Source: CAVVIH01 sp963748295
Lineage (GTDB): Bacteria > Acidobacteriota > Vicinamibacteria > Vicinamibacterales > 2-12-FULL-66-21
DNA length: 64,000 nucleotides
Direction of reading: 5' to 3'
Assembly (NCBI GenBank): GCA_963748295.1
Contig: CAVVIH010000006.1
Location: 868,001-932,000 of the forward strand
The position numbers and the translations under genes are program-made. Each line of letters begins with the position of its first letter. The first letter of the stretch is position 1. This document shows, piece by piece, positions 26,850 through 37,496 of the stretch. The notes below the pieces were generated by a model that had not been told where the DNA came from, did no database searches, and saw only the letters and a program-made list of their open reading frames with translations.

Positions 26850-28184
26850 TTACTGCTCGATCGCGGACACGCGCTCCTCGGGATTGCCGCGCAGCACGAC
26901 GAGGTCGGCCTGCTTCCCGGCGGCGATAGTGCCGATGCGCTCCTCCCGCCCAAGCACTCGGGCCCCGTTCAGCGTCGCGATCTGGATGGCTTCTGGCACT
27001 GAGAATCCGGCTTCGACGAGCAGTTCGATCGCACGCTGGTTCGAGAAGCCGGGGACGAGGCCGCCGGACCCGGTCGGGTCGGTACCAGCCGCAAGCAGAC
27101 CGCCCGCCTTGACGAATTCACGCTCGAATTCCATCTCGATCCGCAGGAGATCGGCCCAGACCGGGTGCGCATCCGCATCAATCGCGGCCCGGCGACGTTC
27201 GTAGCGCTCACGCGCGGAGGGTGCCATCAGCGCCTTCGCCAGATCGCCGGCCGGCTCTCGCTTCGGGACGAACGTCTCGAACACCGTCAGCGTCGACGTG
27301 ATCGCGACGCGACGCGCCACCAGCTTCGCGATCAGCGGCTGGATCGAAGACCAGCCCGCCTGGAGCAGCCCCTCGAGCACCCGCGTCTGACCCGGGCACT
27401 CGTCCGGCTGCTTGTCCTTGACGAAATCGCTCGCCACCCAGACGCCGTGCTCGAGACTGTCGATCCCGAGATCGGCGGCTTCGGAGTAGGTCACCGCGCA
27501 TAGATGTCCGGTGACCTTCAGCCCGCGCCGGTGCGCTTCCTGAATCACCCCGGTCAGCTCGTCGCGCGTCAGGTGCTCGTAGGCCTTGAACGACGTCGCG
27601 CCGCGGTCGGCCCATTTCGACACCAGCTTGACGCCGCGATCGGCGCCGGACGAGAACTCGAGAATCGGCAGCCTGGGACGGTTGAGATAGGGGGACGTCA
27701 GGTCGACGTCCGGCCCCAGCGTGTCGCCGCGCTCGATCGCCTCACGCAACGGCGCGTCCTCGCGCCAGGAGCCGCTGCCACCCGTGCGAATCGTCGTCGC
27801 GCCGCCCGCGAGGTAGAGCCGCGCCGATGTTTCCGGCGTATTCACGTAGCCCGAGCCGTCCGGCGTCCCGAACAGGTGCTCGTGCAGCATCACGAACCCT
27901 GGGACCACGGTGCGCCCGGAGAGGTCGATGACGCGCGCACCCGGTGGCGGCGTCACCGTGCCCGCATCGCCAACCGCCTCGATAGTGCCGCCCCGAATGA
28001 TGACAGTCTGATCGGCACGCCCGGGGCTGCCCGTGCCGTCGATAACGCGAGCGTTGGTCAACGCGATGACCGGTGCGTCGACCGCGACGAAGTCAGCCGC
28101 CGGAGTCGTCGCGGCGCGCGAGCAGCCGGCCACGGCGACGATGAGGAGAGGAATGAGGAGTGTGCGCACACCGCGCACTGACAT
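26850..28184 (-). CDS. Amidohydrolase-family lipoprotein
   Basis: With ATG 28184 the product is 444 residues; a GTG three codons earlier is possible. MSVRGVRTLLIPLLIVAVAGC is a lipoprotein signal with Cys21 as the lipid site. The beta domain IALTNARVIDGTGSP and the metal motif His101-x-His103 (VMLHEHLF) mark the amidohydrolase superfamily. Further blocks are VTGHLCAVTYSEAADLGIDSLEHGV, AGTDPTGSGGLVPGFSNQRAIELLVEAG and GTIAAGKQADLVVLRGNPEE. The pattern resembles the imidazolonepropionase/prolidase-like group, often dipeptidases or lactonases. The substrate is unknown. It works in the periplasm or on the membrane face. Confidence 0.8.
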   Translation of the reverse strand: MSVRGVRTLLIPLLIVAVAGCSRAATTPAADFVAVDAPVIALTNARVIDGTGSPGRADQTVIIRGGTIEAVGDAGTVTPPPGARVIDLSGRTVVPGFVMLHEHLFGTPDGSGYVNTPETSARLYLAGGATTIRTGGSGSWREDAPLREAIERGDTLGPDVDLTSPYLNRPRLPILEFSSGADRGVKLVSKWADRGATSFKAYEHLTRDELTGVIQEAHRRGLKVTGHLCAVTYSEAADLGIDSLEHGVWVASDFVKDKQPDECPGQTRVLEGLLQAGWSSIQPLIAKLVARRVAITSTLTVFETFVPKREPAGDLAKALMAPSARERYERRRAAIDADAHPVWADLLRIEMEFEREFVKAGGLLAAGTDPTGSGGLVPGFSNQRAIELLVEAGFSVPEAIQIATLNGARVLGREERIGTIAAGKQADLVVLRGNPEERVSAIEQ

Positions 28185-28305
28185 GAAATTCACTGGGTTC
28201 GGAAATGACTCGGGACGTCCAGCAAGACGGGGACCGTCAGATTCTCGCGCGATGTTGAAACGATCTGCAAGCGGAGGTGACGTAAACGTGCCGCCGCGGA
28301 CAGAT

Positions 28306-28418
28306 TCGTCGGAATCAGCTAGCGGGTGGCTGCGATCTTAGGTTGGGAGTTGGACGGTTTGGGAGTTGGGAGTTGACGAGGCCTCGCTCTTCAGCGGCCC
28401 GCTAGCTGATTCCGACGA
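28306..28418. repeat. Perfect 21-base inverted repeat at the 3' end of a REC-PP2C gene
   Basis: The left arm (28306-28326) and right arm (28398-28418) are exact reverse complements with a 71-base spacer. The right arm contains the last codons and the stop of the minus-strand phosphatase gene; the left arm is an inverted copy of that gene end. The spacer holds GGGAGTT heptads. No U-tract follows. Confidence 0.75.
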
Positions 28419-29544
28419 CGATCAGCGTCGCATCGTCGTCGAACTTGCCGCCGGTATACGCGTTGACGTCAGCCATCAGCGCGTCCTTCATCGCCTCGAC
28501 CGGCTGCGTGCGGGAGGTCAAAGCGGCCTCGGCGAGCTTTTCCTCGCCGTACTCGTCCCCCTCGGGGTTGCGCGCCTCGGTGATGCCGTCGGTGTAGAAC
28601 AGCAGGCGATCGCCGGAGCCGAGCGCGAACTCGCCCTGATCGTAGGCGGTCTCGGGAAAAACGCCGAGCACGGTCCCGCCGTCGGTGAGGCGCTCGAAGG
28701 TGCCGTCGGGACGGATCAACAGCGGCGGGTTGTGCCCCGCATTTGCGTAGACGATGCGGCGGCCGGTGGCATCGACGCGCGCGTAGCAGAACGTCGCGAA
28801 GCGGCCGGCGGCCATGTTGCGGCACAGCAGACGGTTGACGCTGCCGCAGATCGAAGATGGCGCGGCGGTTTCCTGTGCGAATGCGCGGACAGCGGCCTGG
28901 AGATTCGACATCAGGAGCGCGGCCGGAAGCCCCTTGCCGGCGATGTCGGCGATCGAGATGCCGAGGCCCTGGCCGAACGTCAGCGTGTCGAAGCAGTCTC
29001 CGCCGACGCCGTTCGCCGGTTGCCACGTGACCGCGAGCTGCACGCCGCCGATCTGCGGCACGCTGGTCGGCAGCAGGCCGCGCTGGATCAACCGTGCGTC
29101 CTCGAGCTCCTTCTGCTGGCGCTGATCGAGGCGCCGTGCAGCGCGCGCCTCGGTGATCTCGCGCTCGAGGATCTCGAGCAGCGTCACATCTTCCCACGGC
29201 TTCTGGACGAAGCTCTTGGCGCCGCGGCGCATCGCTTCGACGGCGGTGTCGATGCTGCCCCAGCCGGTCATGACGACAATCGGCATCGACGAATCGTGGG
29301 TGCGGACGCGCGGGATCAGCTCGAGCCCCTCACGCCCCGACGTCGTGTCGCGCGTGTAGTTCAGATCCATCAGCAGCAGGTCGAAGCGCTCCTCGCGGAG
29401 CTTCTCGATCACCGCATCGGTCGAGCTGACGAACTGCGGCTCGTAGCCCTCGCCGGTCAGCAGCCAGCGGAGCGCCTCGAGCACGTCCGCCTGATCGTCG
29501 GCCACGAGCACACGCGCCGGTGCGGGATCGTTCACCGAGGACAT
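28402..29544 (-). CDS. Response regulator with PP2C-type (RsbU) phosphatase output
   Basis: Starting at ATG 29544 (MSSVNDPAPARVLVADDQAD), the product is 380 residues. The N-terminal receiver domain has the acidic pocket DD16-17 and Asp60 in LLMDLNYTRD as phosphorylation site, with MTGWG and KPWED at the later positions. A helical linker (about 125-175) leads to a SpoIIE/RsbU-type PP2C domain: GGDCFD, DIAGKGLPAALLMS, NAGHNPPLL, FYTDGITEARNP and a final DDDATLIVV. Such regulators dephosphorylate anti-sigma antagonist proteins. The receiver shares DLNYTRDTTSGxEGL with the divergent NtrC-type gene, so both may be read by related kinases. Confidence 0.9.
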   Translation of the reverse strand: MSSVNDPAPARVLVADDQADVLEALRWLLTGEGYEPQFVSSTDAVIEKLREERFDLLLMDLNYTRDTTSGREGLELIPRVRTHDSSMPIVVMTGWGSIDTAVEAMRRGAKSFVQKPWEDVTLLEILEREITEARAARRLDQRQQKELEDARLIQRGLLPTSVPQIGGVQLAVTWQPANGVGGDCFDTLTFGQGLGISIADIAGKGLPAALLMSNLQAAVRAFAQETAAPSSICGSVNRLLCRNMAAGRFATFCYARVDATGRRIVYANAGHNPPLLIRPDGTFERLTDGGTVLGVFPETAYDQGEFALGSGDRLLFYTDGITEARNPEGDEYGEEKLAEAALTSRTQPVEAMKDALMADVNAYTGGKFDDDATLIVVGIS

Positions 29545-29775
29545 GCGGAATTCCGAAAAGATCTCGAACATGCGCGAGATCGCAAAGACCAAGACCTGTA
29601 CCAGCCGTTTCGTGCCAAAAACGGGCTGATTCGCGGTCCCGGCCGTTCTTGTCGTCGCGTCACCGCGACTTGCAGTCGCGCCAGTGCGAAGCGCCCCACT
29701 CCTGCAAACATTCGTCCCTGCTCTCCGTCTAAGCCTCAGAACCGCAACGCCGCGGCTCCTGCGCTGATACGATTA

Positions 29776-29879
29776 TGCACGTTCGCACGTCGCACGCGAC
29801 AGGTAGCACGTCGCACGTGACAAGCAGCACGTCGCACGTCGCACGTCGCACGTCGCACGTAGGACGTAGCACGTGACAG
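29776..29879. repeat. Heptanucleotide array (GCACGTC) upstream of the NtrC-type gene
   Basis: GCACGTC-type units follow one another through most of this stretch, with variants such as GCACGTG and GTAGCAC. It fills the end of the 344-base spacer between two divergent regulator genes and stops nine bases before the NtrC-type ATG. The rest of the spacer (29545-29775) holds no gene I can support; any promoter there is not clear. Confidence 0.65.
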
Positions 29880-29888
29880 TTTCCGAGC

Positions 29889-31251
<1,363 letters not shown>

Positions 31252-31268
<17 letters not shown>

Positions 31269-33267
31269 CCGCCCGGCGCAGCCGCTTCGCGCGAGGGCCG
31301 CACACCGCAGCCTCGAGCACTCGATCCTGCTGCTCGCGCTCATCGCCGGCGTACCTGCCGGACTGGCGCTGCTCTATCTGACCTGGGGCCAGAGCTATAC
31401 GTTCGAAGTGCGCTGGACGATCACGACGGTAGTGCTGGTGGTCTGGCTCGGCGCTGCGGCGATGGCTTACCAGCTCGTCACGCGCGCGCTCTTTCTTCAA
31501 GCGAACCTGCTCGGCGCACTGCGTGAGGGCGACTATTCGATTCGCGGGGCGGGCGGCCGGCCGGGTGGTGCGGTCGATCTCGTGATGCACGAGATCAACG
31601 CGCTCAGCGACACGCTGCAGCGCCAGCGCACGGAAGCGGTGGAATCGACGGCACTCCTGAAGAGCGTGATGGGCGCGATCGACGTCGCCGTCTTCGCCTT
31701 CGACATGGACGAACACCTGGTGCTTGCGAACCCGGCGGCGGAACGGCTGGTCAACAAGCCCGCCGCGCAGCTCCTGGGCAAGCACGCGCGCGAGCTTCGG
31801 CTCGATCGCTGTCTCGAGGGAGAAACGCCGCGACTGCTCGATCGGCCATTCGGCCCCGAGAGCGGCCGCCTGGAGCTTCGCCGCTCGACGTTCAGGCGCG
31901 ACGGCAGGCCGCATCACCTGCTCGTCTTCGCCGACCTCACGCGATCGCTCCGCGAAGAAGAACAGCAGGCCTGGCAGCGCATCGTCCGCGTGCTGTCGCA
32001 CGAGATCAACAACTCGCTGACGCCGATCAAGTCGATCGCGCACAGCATCAAGCGCATGATCTCGCGGGTGCCGGACATCCCGCGCGCGGCCGAAATCCAG
32101 GACGGGCTGAACCTGATCGAAACGCGCTCGGGGGCGCTGGGGCGCTTCCTGCGCGCCTACGCGCAGCTCGCGCGCCTGCCGAAGCCTCAGATCAAGAGCG
32201 TGCAGATCGCACCCTTGGCGCACCGGATCGCCGAGCTCGAAAACCGGCTCCCGGTGGCGATCAAGACGACCGACGACGTCGAGATCAACGCCGATCCGGA
32301 TCAGCTCGAGCAGCTGCTGATCAACGTCGTCCGCAACGCGGTCGATGCGACGCTCGAGACGAGCGGAAGCGTGTGGATCGACTGGCAGAAGGTGGATGGG
32401 GCGCTGCAGGTGACGGTCGAGGACGAAGGGCCCGGCCTTCCGGACACGTCCAACCTGTTCGTGCCGTTCTTCACGACGAAGCCGACGGGCTCGGGCATCG
32501 GTCTGGCGCTGAGCCGCCAGATCGCGGAGGCGCACGGCGGCTCGCTGGCGCTGGAGAATCGCGGCGAAGCGCGGGGGTGCCGGGCGATTTTGCGGTTGCC
32601 GCTGTGTGAGGGGTTCTTCCGCCTAAAGGCGGAAGAAAATCAGGAAGAGGAGCGAGGACATGAAGCAGTTATTCGCAATGCTATTGCTGCTACTGCCCAT
32701 CACCGTCTCGGGCCAGAGCGCGTCCGATCGCGAGGCGGTCAAACAGGCGGCGGCGAACTACGTCACGGCGGTCTACGAATCGAAGCCGGAATTGATCGAA
32801 AAGAGCGTTCACCCGCAGCTGACGAAGTACGGGTTCATGCGGCAGCAGGACGGCACCTACAAGCAGGGGCAGATGACGTATTCGCAGCTGCTCGACGTCG
32901 CACAGAACTGGAACAAGGACCGGAAGCGCGACACGACCATCAAGGAGATCCAGGTGCTCGACGTGCTCGATCAGACCGCGACCGCCAAGATCCGCGCGCA
33001 GTGGGGCATCGACTACATGCAGCTGGCGAAGTTCGACGGCACCTGGAAGATCATCAACATCGTCTGGCAGACGCATCCTCCTTCCAGCTAACGCTTGTCA
33101 ACTCCCAACTCCCAAAAAGGCCAACTCCCAAACTTGTCAAATCCCAACTCCCAAAAAGACCAACTCCCAAAACTCCGTGTCATTGGGAGTTGGGAGTTGG
33201 GAATTGGAAGTTAAGAGGGGAGCTCACTTTGCAGGCGACAAGATTTTCCCCGCCAGCGCCTTCGTGA
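31252..33267 (+). CDS. NtrB-like sensor histidine kinase, open frame runs past its natural end
   Basis: Two membrane helices (about 25-45 and 55-76) are followed by a HAMP-like and a PAS segment (FDMDEHLVLANPAAERLVNKP), then a kinase core with His250 (LSHEINNSLTPIKS), the N box with Asn362 (NVVRNAVDAT), DEGPGL at 391-396 and GSGIGLAL at 413-420. The family part ends near residue 452 (about 32607). The frame then runs on 218 codons through a palindrome, across the whole following gene in another frame and into a repeat array, which gives low-complexity sequence. One base shifted near 32605 would give a TGA, so the true end is probably there. It is the partner of the upstream regulator. Confidence 0.82.
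32616..32635. repeat. Perfect 20-base palindrome (TAAA-loop word) at the kinase end
   Basis: CTTCCGCCTAAAGGCGGAAG is a perfect hairpin with a TAAA loop. It is the same kind of unit as the copies at 37268-37362 and sits at the end of the conserved kinase region. Confidence 0.7.
32660..33091 (+). CDS. Secreted NTF2-like (SnoaL/lumazine-binding-type) protein
   Basis: The 143-residue product has a signal peptide (MKQLFAMLLLLLPITVSGQS). The mature part has the pattern of an NTF2-like cone fold: REAVKQAAANYVTAVYESKPELIEKSVHPQLTKYGF at the start and TWKIINIVWQTHP at the end, as in putative lumazine-binding family proteins. A GAGGAGCGAGG ribosome site lies just upstream of the ATG. The overlapping kinase frame lacks family similarity here, while this frame is clearly protein-like, so I prefer it. 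The ligand is unknown. Confidence 0.75.
   Translation: MKQLFAMLLLLLPITVSGQSASDREAVKQAAANYVTAVYESKPELIEKSVHPQLTKYGFMRQQDGTYKQGQMTYSQLLDVAQNWNKDRKRDTTIKEIQVLDVLDQTATAKIRAQWGIDYMQLAKFDGTWKIINIVWQTHPPSS
33100..33212. repeat. Fold-back heptanucleotide array (AACTCCC / GGGAGTT)
   Basis: AACTCCC-type units run through about 33100-33175, with spacers such as AAAAAGG, then GGGAGTT units reverse the word at about 33184-33212. The two halves can pair. It lies between the convergent NTF2-like gene and the D-aminoacylase-like gene. Confidence 0.75.
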
Positions 33268-34933
33268 ACTTGCCCTCGTCCACGACGGCTACGCCGTTGA
33301 CGAACACGAACGGGATGCCGGTCGGGTACTGGTGCGGCTCTGTAAACGTCGCGCGGTCCGCGATCGACTCGTCGAATATGACGATGTCGGCCCAGTAGCC
33401 GGTGCGGATCCAGCCGCGATCGGGCAGCCGCATGATCTGCGCCGGCAGCGACGTCATCGAGCGGATGGCGAACGGGAGGCCGATAATGCCGCGGTCGATC
33501 GCGTAGCGGCGGATCTTGCGCGGCATGGTGCCGTAGAAGCGGGCGTGCGGCACGCCCTGGCCGAACTCGACGGTGTCGCCGTCGGTGCAGGTGGCCGTGA
33601 AGTCCTGCTGCATGATGTGCTCGATGTCGATCTCCGACAGCGAGTAGCCGCGCATGCGCGCGCCGCCGGGCCGGTCGGCGCCATTCATCTGAATCCAGAT
33701 CGCGGCATCCACCGGTGAGATGCCCCGGTCCTTCGCGATCCACTCGATGCTCTTCTCGACGTACTTCTTGTCGGGGAAGTCGTAGACCACCACGCGCGAC
33801 GCGCCGCCGCGGCGGGTGATCTCGTGCGCAATGTCCTCGCGGATCTTCGCCGCATCCGCCGGATTCTTCATCCGTGCCTCGAGGCTGGCCTTGGCGTTGC
33901 CGCGCGCGCCACGGCCGTCGCCGCCCTCGCCAAGCTGGCCGCCGACGTCGGTCCCTGGTGGCGCCAGCGCCCACATCGGGATGAGGACCGTGGATCCATC
34001 GCTGCCGGACGTGTCGTAGGGATACTGGTCCGCGTAGACCTCGATGCCCTGTTCGCGCGCCTCATGAATCAGCCGCGTCGCCGCGTGGCTCGCGCCCCAG
34101 AAGTCGGCTCCCTTCGCTTTGAGGTGCGAACAGATCACCGGCACGCCGGTCTCGCGGCCGATGGCGATCGTCTCCTTCACCGCGTCGAGCAGATCGACAT
34201 ACGGCGTCGAATCTGACTTGACGTGCCACATCGGATCGCGCCCCTCGCTGCGCTCGTGGCTGATGTAGAACCCGCCGTACTTCTTCACCGGGCGCGTGAG
34301 CTCGATGACCTCGCGCGGCGCGCTGAAGCGTCCCGGCACGTACTCGAGGCCGGTGCTGAGCCCGTAGGCGCCGTCCTTCATCCCCTCGTCGACCAGCGCC
34401 TGCATCGCCGTGATGTCGGCGTCGGTCGCCAGCTGGTTCGAACGCTGCCCCATCACGCGAGTCCGCACCGCGCCATGCCCGACCATCAGCGCGACGTTCG
34501 ATCCCACGCCCTGCTTCTCGTAGCGCGCCTTCTGGTCGCGAATCGGCCACGGCGATCGTCCGTCCTGATTGACGACCGACAGCGTGATGCCCTGCGCCAC
34601 CATGTTGATGTTGTAGCGGAGGTCCATGTCGCCCAGGCCGCGGTCGCTGTGCGAGTGGATGTCGATGAACCCCGGCGCGAGGAACTTGCCCGTCGCATCG
34701 ATCGTGCGAGCCGCCTTCGCGCTCGCCAGCTGTCCGATCGCCGCGATCTTCCCGCCGGCAATCGCCACGTCGGCAACGAACCACGGATTGCCGGAGCCGT
34801 CGAGGATGCGGGCATTGCGGATGACCACATCGTAGGGACCAGGGGCCGGGGGCCGGGGGCCGGGATCCTGGGCGCCAATACCAACGCGTGCGACGAAAAC
34901 GAGAGAGAGGACGAGCGTTCGACCGGTAAGCAT
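33224..34933 (-). CDS. D-aminoacylase-type (N-acyl-D-amino-acid deacylase) amidohydrolase
   Basis: The 569-residue product has a signal peptide (about 1-20) and then the amidohydrolase opening DVVIRNARILDGSGNPWFVADVAI. His93-x-His95 lies in GFIDIHSHSD. GLSTGLEYVPGRFS, YISHERSEG, VPVICSHLK and YPYDTSGS are family blocks of D-aminoacylase/N-acyl-D-amino-acid deacylase. It probably removes acyl groups from D-amino acids or related cyclic compounds, in the periplasm. Residues 23-33 (DPGPRPPAPGP) come from a GGGGCCG repeat array inside the coding sequence, just after the signal peptide. The start ATG at 34933 fits. Confidence 0.85.
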   Translation of the reverse strand: MLTGRTLVLSLVFVARVGIGAQDPGPRPPAPGPYDVVIRNARILDGSGNPWFVADVAIAGGKIAAIGQLASAKAARTIDATGKFLAPGFIDIHSHSDRGLGDMDLRYNINMVAQGITLSVVNQDGRSPWPIRDQKARYEKQGVGSNVALMVGHGAVRTRVMGQRSNQLATDADITAMQALVDEGMKDGAYGLSTGLEYVPGRFSAPREVIELTRPVKKYGGFYISHERSEGRDPMWHVKSDSTPYVDLLDAVKETIAIGRETGVPVICSHLKAKGADFWGASHAATRLIHEAREQGIEVYADQYPYDTSGSDGSTVLIPMWALAPPGTDVGGQLGEGGDGRGARGNAKASLEARMKNPADAAKIREDIAHEITRRGGASRVVVYDFPDKKYVEKSIEWIAKDRGISPVDAAIWIQMNGADRPGGARMRGYSLSEIDIEHIMQQDFTATCTDGDTVEFGQGVPHARFYGTMPRKIRRYAIDRGIIGLPFAIRSMTSLPAQIMRLPDRGWIRTGYWADIVIFDESIADRATFTEPHQYPTGIPFVFVNGVAVVDEGKFTKALAGKILSPAK

Positions 34934-35026
34934 GCTGCTTTTTATCTCATCGACTCGAAGCGTGACAATGGCGATGTCTTCCCGGCCCCTGGCCTTCCGG
35001 CCCCTGGCCCCTGGCCCCCGGCCCCT
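34841..35026. repeat. Inverted GGGGCCR heptad blocks around the D-aminoacylase start
   Basis: Units GGGGCCG/GGGGCCA lie at 34841-34864 inside the coding sequence, and the reverse word CGGCCCC/TGGCCCC lies at 34981-35026 outside it. About 116 bases with the gene's start separate the blocks. Single-direction blocks of the same word are found at 55557-55581 and 59201-59229. Confidence 0.7.
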
Positions 35027-35040
35027 GATATCTTCCGAGA

Positions 35041-36351
35041 ATGCCCGTTAGCCGCCGCTACCGACACTCTGAAAAACTCTTTGCCGCCGCGCAGCGCATC
35101 CTGCCGGGCGGCGTCGACAGTCCGGTCCGCGCGTTCAAGTCGGTTGGCGCTACGCCGATCTTCATTGCCAAAGCGAAGGGCGCCCATATCGAGGACGTCG
35201 ACGGCAACAGCTACATCGATTACGTGATGTCGTGGGGCCCGCTGATCCACGGGCACGCGCCCAAGGGTTTGTTGAAGGCGCTGTCGGCAGCCGCGTCGAG
35301 GGGGACGAGCTTCGGCGCGCCGACGGAGCTCGAGACGCGCCTCGCCCAGCGCGTGGCGATGCTGATGACGGGCATGGAGCGCGTGCGCTTCGTCAGCTCC
35401 GGCACCGAAGCGGCGATGAGCGCGGTGCGCGTGGTCCGCGCGGCGACGAAGCGCGACAAGATCGTCAAGTTCGAGGGCTGCTATCACGGCCACGCCGATT
35501 CATTCCTGGTGCAGGCGGGTTCGGGGGCGATGACGCTCGGCGTGCCGACGAGTCCCGGCGTGCCGGTTGCCGCCGCGCGCGATACGCTGCTCGCGCGCTA
35601 CAACGACCTGACCTCGGTCGAACGGCTCTTCCAGCAGCACGGCGGCGAGATTGCCGGCATCTTCGTCGAGCCGATCGCGGGAAACATGGGGCTGGTTCCT
35701 CCAAAAGACGGGTTCCTGGCCGGCCTTCGTGCGCTGGCGGACCGTCACGGCTCGCTGCTCGTCTTCGACGAAGTGATCTCGGGATTCCGCGCCGCCGCCG
35801 GCGGCGCACAACAGGTCTACAAGGTCAGGCCGGACCTGACGTGCCTCGGCAAAGTGATCGGCGGCGGACTGCCGGTCGGGGCTTACGGCGGACGCCGTGA
35901 GCTGATGGAGCTCGTGTCGCCGGCCGGTCCGGTGTATCAGGCGGGAACGCTGTCCGGAAACCCGCTCGCGATGACGGCCGGTCTGTGGTCGCTGGAGCAA
36001 CTGTCGCCGAAGCTGTACTCCCGGCTTGCCGACCTCGGCCGCATGCTGGCGGCAGGCCTGGCGGACGCCGCGCGAGACGCCGGCGTGCCGCTGCAGGTCA
36101 ATGCGTTCGGGTCGCTGGTGACGCCGTTCTTCACGTCGCAGCCCGTCACGGATTTCCAGAGCGCGCTGGCGTGCGACACGGCGGCCTACGGCAGGTTCTT
36201 CCGGGGAATGCTGGCGCGAGGAATCTACGCGCCGCCGTCGCAGTTCGAAGCATGGTTCCTGTCGAACGCACACTCCGAACGCGACGTGGCGCGTACGATT
36301 AAAGCCGCGCGCGGCGCGATGGCGCCGCCGAAGGACGCTCAGCGGATCTGA
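35041..36351 (+). CDS. hemL: Glutamate-1-semialdehyde 2,1-aminomutase
   Basis: The 436-residue product is a class-III aminotransferase. FAAAQRILPGGVDSPVRAFKSVG is the family opening, SSGTEAAMSAVR binds the cofactor phosphate, EGCYHGHAD is conserved, VFDEVISGFR carries the Asp that contacts the pyridine ring, and Lys271 in LGKVIGGGLPVGAYGG is the pyridoxal phosphate lysine. It turns glutamate-1-semialdehyde into 5-aminolevulinate, the step between hemA and hemB. It lies about 8 kb from the hem cluster and has its own start behind a repeat spacer. Confidence 0.96.
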   Translation: MPVSRRYRHSEKLFAAAQRILPGGVDSPVRAFKSVGATPIFIAKAKGAHIEDVDGNSYIDYVMSWGPLIHGHAPKGLLKALSAAASRGTSFGAPTELETRLAQRVAMLMTGMERVRFVSSGTEAAMSAVRVVRAATKRDKIVKFEGCYHGHADSFLVQAGSGAMTLGVPTSPGVPVAAARDTLLARYNDLTSVERLFQQHGGEIAGIFVEPIAGNMGLVPPKDGFLAGLRALADRHGSLLVFDEVISGFRAAAGGAQQVYKVRPDLTCLGKVIGGGLPVGAYGGRRELMELVSPAGPVYQAGTLSGNPLAMTAGLWSLEQLSPKLYSRLADLGRMLAAGLADAARDAGVPLQVNAFGSLVTPFFTSQPVTDFQSALACDTAAYGRFFRGMLARGIYAPPSQFEAWFLSNAHSERDVARTIKAARGAMAPPKDAQRI

Positions 36352-37254
36352 GGCGGCGAATCCAGCCGCACGCGCAGGATCGTGCCGGCGGGAAGGTGAA
36401 CGTCCTTCCCTTCGGTGGCGACCATCGTGCCGCCGCCGCCAATCAGGACGCCAAGCAACGCACCCTTCACGCCGCCGATGATGCCGCCGATGATCGCGCC
36501 GACCGCGGAGCCGGCGCCGATGCGGCCGATCTCACCCTTGATGCCCTCGCTCTCGAGCGCCTGCGTCACCGTGCCGCGCATCGGATACGACCGGCCGTTG
36601 ACCGTCACCTGATCGAACGAGACGGTAAGACTTCCCTTCCGATCGGTGCGGCTGGCACGGTCCACCGAGCTGATGATGCCCCGCATCATCGAGCCGGCGG
36701 GAATCAGCAGGCGGTTGCCTTCATACAGATCCACCACCGTCGTCGCTTCGAAGCGATCCTCGACCTGTGCGGTGTCGGAGGTCAGCTCCGTTTGCAGCCG
36801 GACATCAACCTCGGTCCCGACCGGAATCGCGCTGTCGCCGCTGCGGCGATCGCTCGTCCCCGTCCGCGTGTCGCGCTCGACGGTGCCGGATCGAGCCCTG
36901 ATTGGTTCCGCTCTGCCGCGTGCTCGACGTCGACTCGCCGCGTGCCTGCGACCGCAGGGTCTGGATCCGATCACGAAGGTCGGCGTATTCGGTGCGATTA
37001 ACGCTGCCTTCCTTTCGCAACTTGACCTTCAGGTAGGTGACCTCGTCGCGCAGCTGATCGAGATCATCCTGCAGGCGCACCGCGGTCGTACCGTCCGTGC
37101 TCCGCAGCCGGGACACGTCGCGGGTCGCTTCGTAGATTTCATCCTGCAGCCGCTGGATGTCGTTATTGCTCACGGTCGTCTGCGCGCCGGCCGGCACGGC
37201 CAGCATCAGCATCAACGCCACGAGGATTGCCTTCAGAAATCTCTGTGCAGTCAT
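36339..37254 (-). CDS. Secreted coiled-coil/glycine-zipper protein, frameshifted
   Basis: From ATG 37254, behind a GAGGAG site, the product has a signal peptide (to about PAGAQ) and a charged coiled-coil (LQDEIYEATRDVSRLRS..., DDLDQLRDEVTYLKVKLRKEG). The homologous frame breaks at about 36880-36905. The other frame gives a beta-rich region (IPVGTEVDVRLQTELTSD, NRLLIPAGSMMRGIISSVDRAS, LTVSFDQVTVNGRSYPMRG) and a glycine-zipper segment (GAIIGGIIGGVKGALLGVLIGGGG). Read through it is about 304 residues. I do not recognise a named family. The combination suggests a periplasmic or outer-membrane-facing protein that may insert in a membrane. It overlaps the end of convergent hemL by 13 bases. Confidence 0.6.
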
Positions 37255-37267
37255 GTGCTCCTCAAAC

Positions 37268-37362
37268 CTTCCGGCTAAAGCCGGAAGCTACAAATCCTGC
37301 CTTCCGCCTAAAGCCGGAAGCTACAAATCTCAAATCGGGTGGCTTCCGGCTTTAGCCGGAAG
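37268..37362. repeat. Three REP-like palindromes (CTTCCGGCTAAAGCCGGAAG type)
   Basis: Copies lie at 37268-37287, 37301-37320 and 37343-37362. The first two are followed by CTACAAAT, so read from the other strand they begin GTAGC. The third is in the other direction. They lie in the spacer upstream of the minus-strand secreted protein and about 135 bases ahead of ispG. One copy has a single change in the left arm (CGCC for CGGC). Confidence 0.75.
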
Positions 37363-37496
37363 GCACGTTGGTCAACATGCAGACTCGGGGCCAACCAAGC
37401 TCAAGGTATAGGACGCTGCTTTTCAACAGTTTGGCGGGATGACCGCCAGACGGTCGAGCTTTGAGGGGCGCGCCGTACCCTGAGGTGTACAATTGA

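Noticed and set aside
29776..29879. A possible CRISPR array in the GCACGTC repeats
   Set aside because: The repeats are 7 bases without unique spacers of even length, and no cas gene is present. It is a simple tandem array.
37255..37400. Palindromes at 37268-37362 as intrinsic terminators
   Set aside because: The hairpins are strong but no T-tract follows on either strand, and they come in several copies with fixed flanks, which fits a repeat family better.
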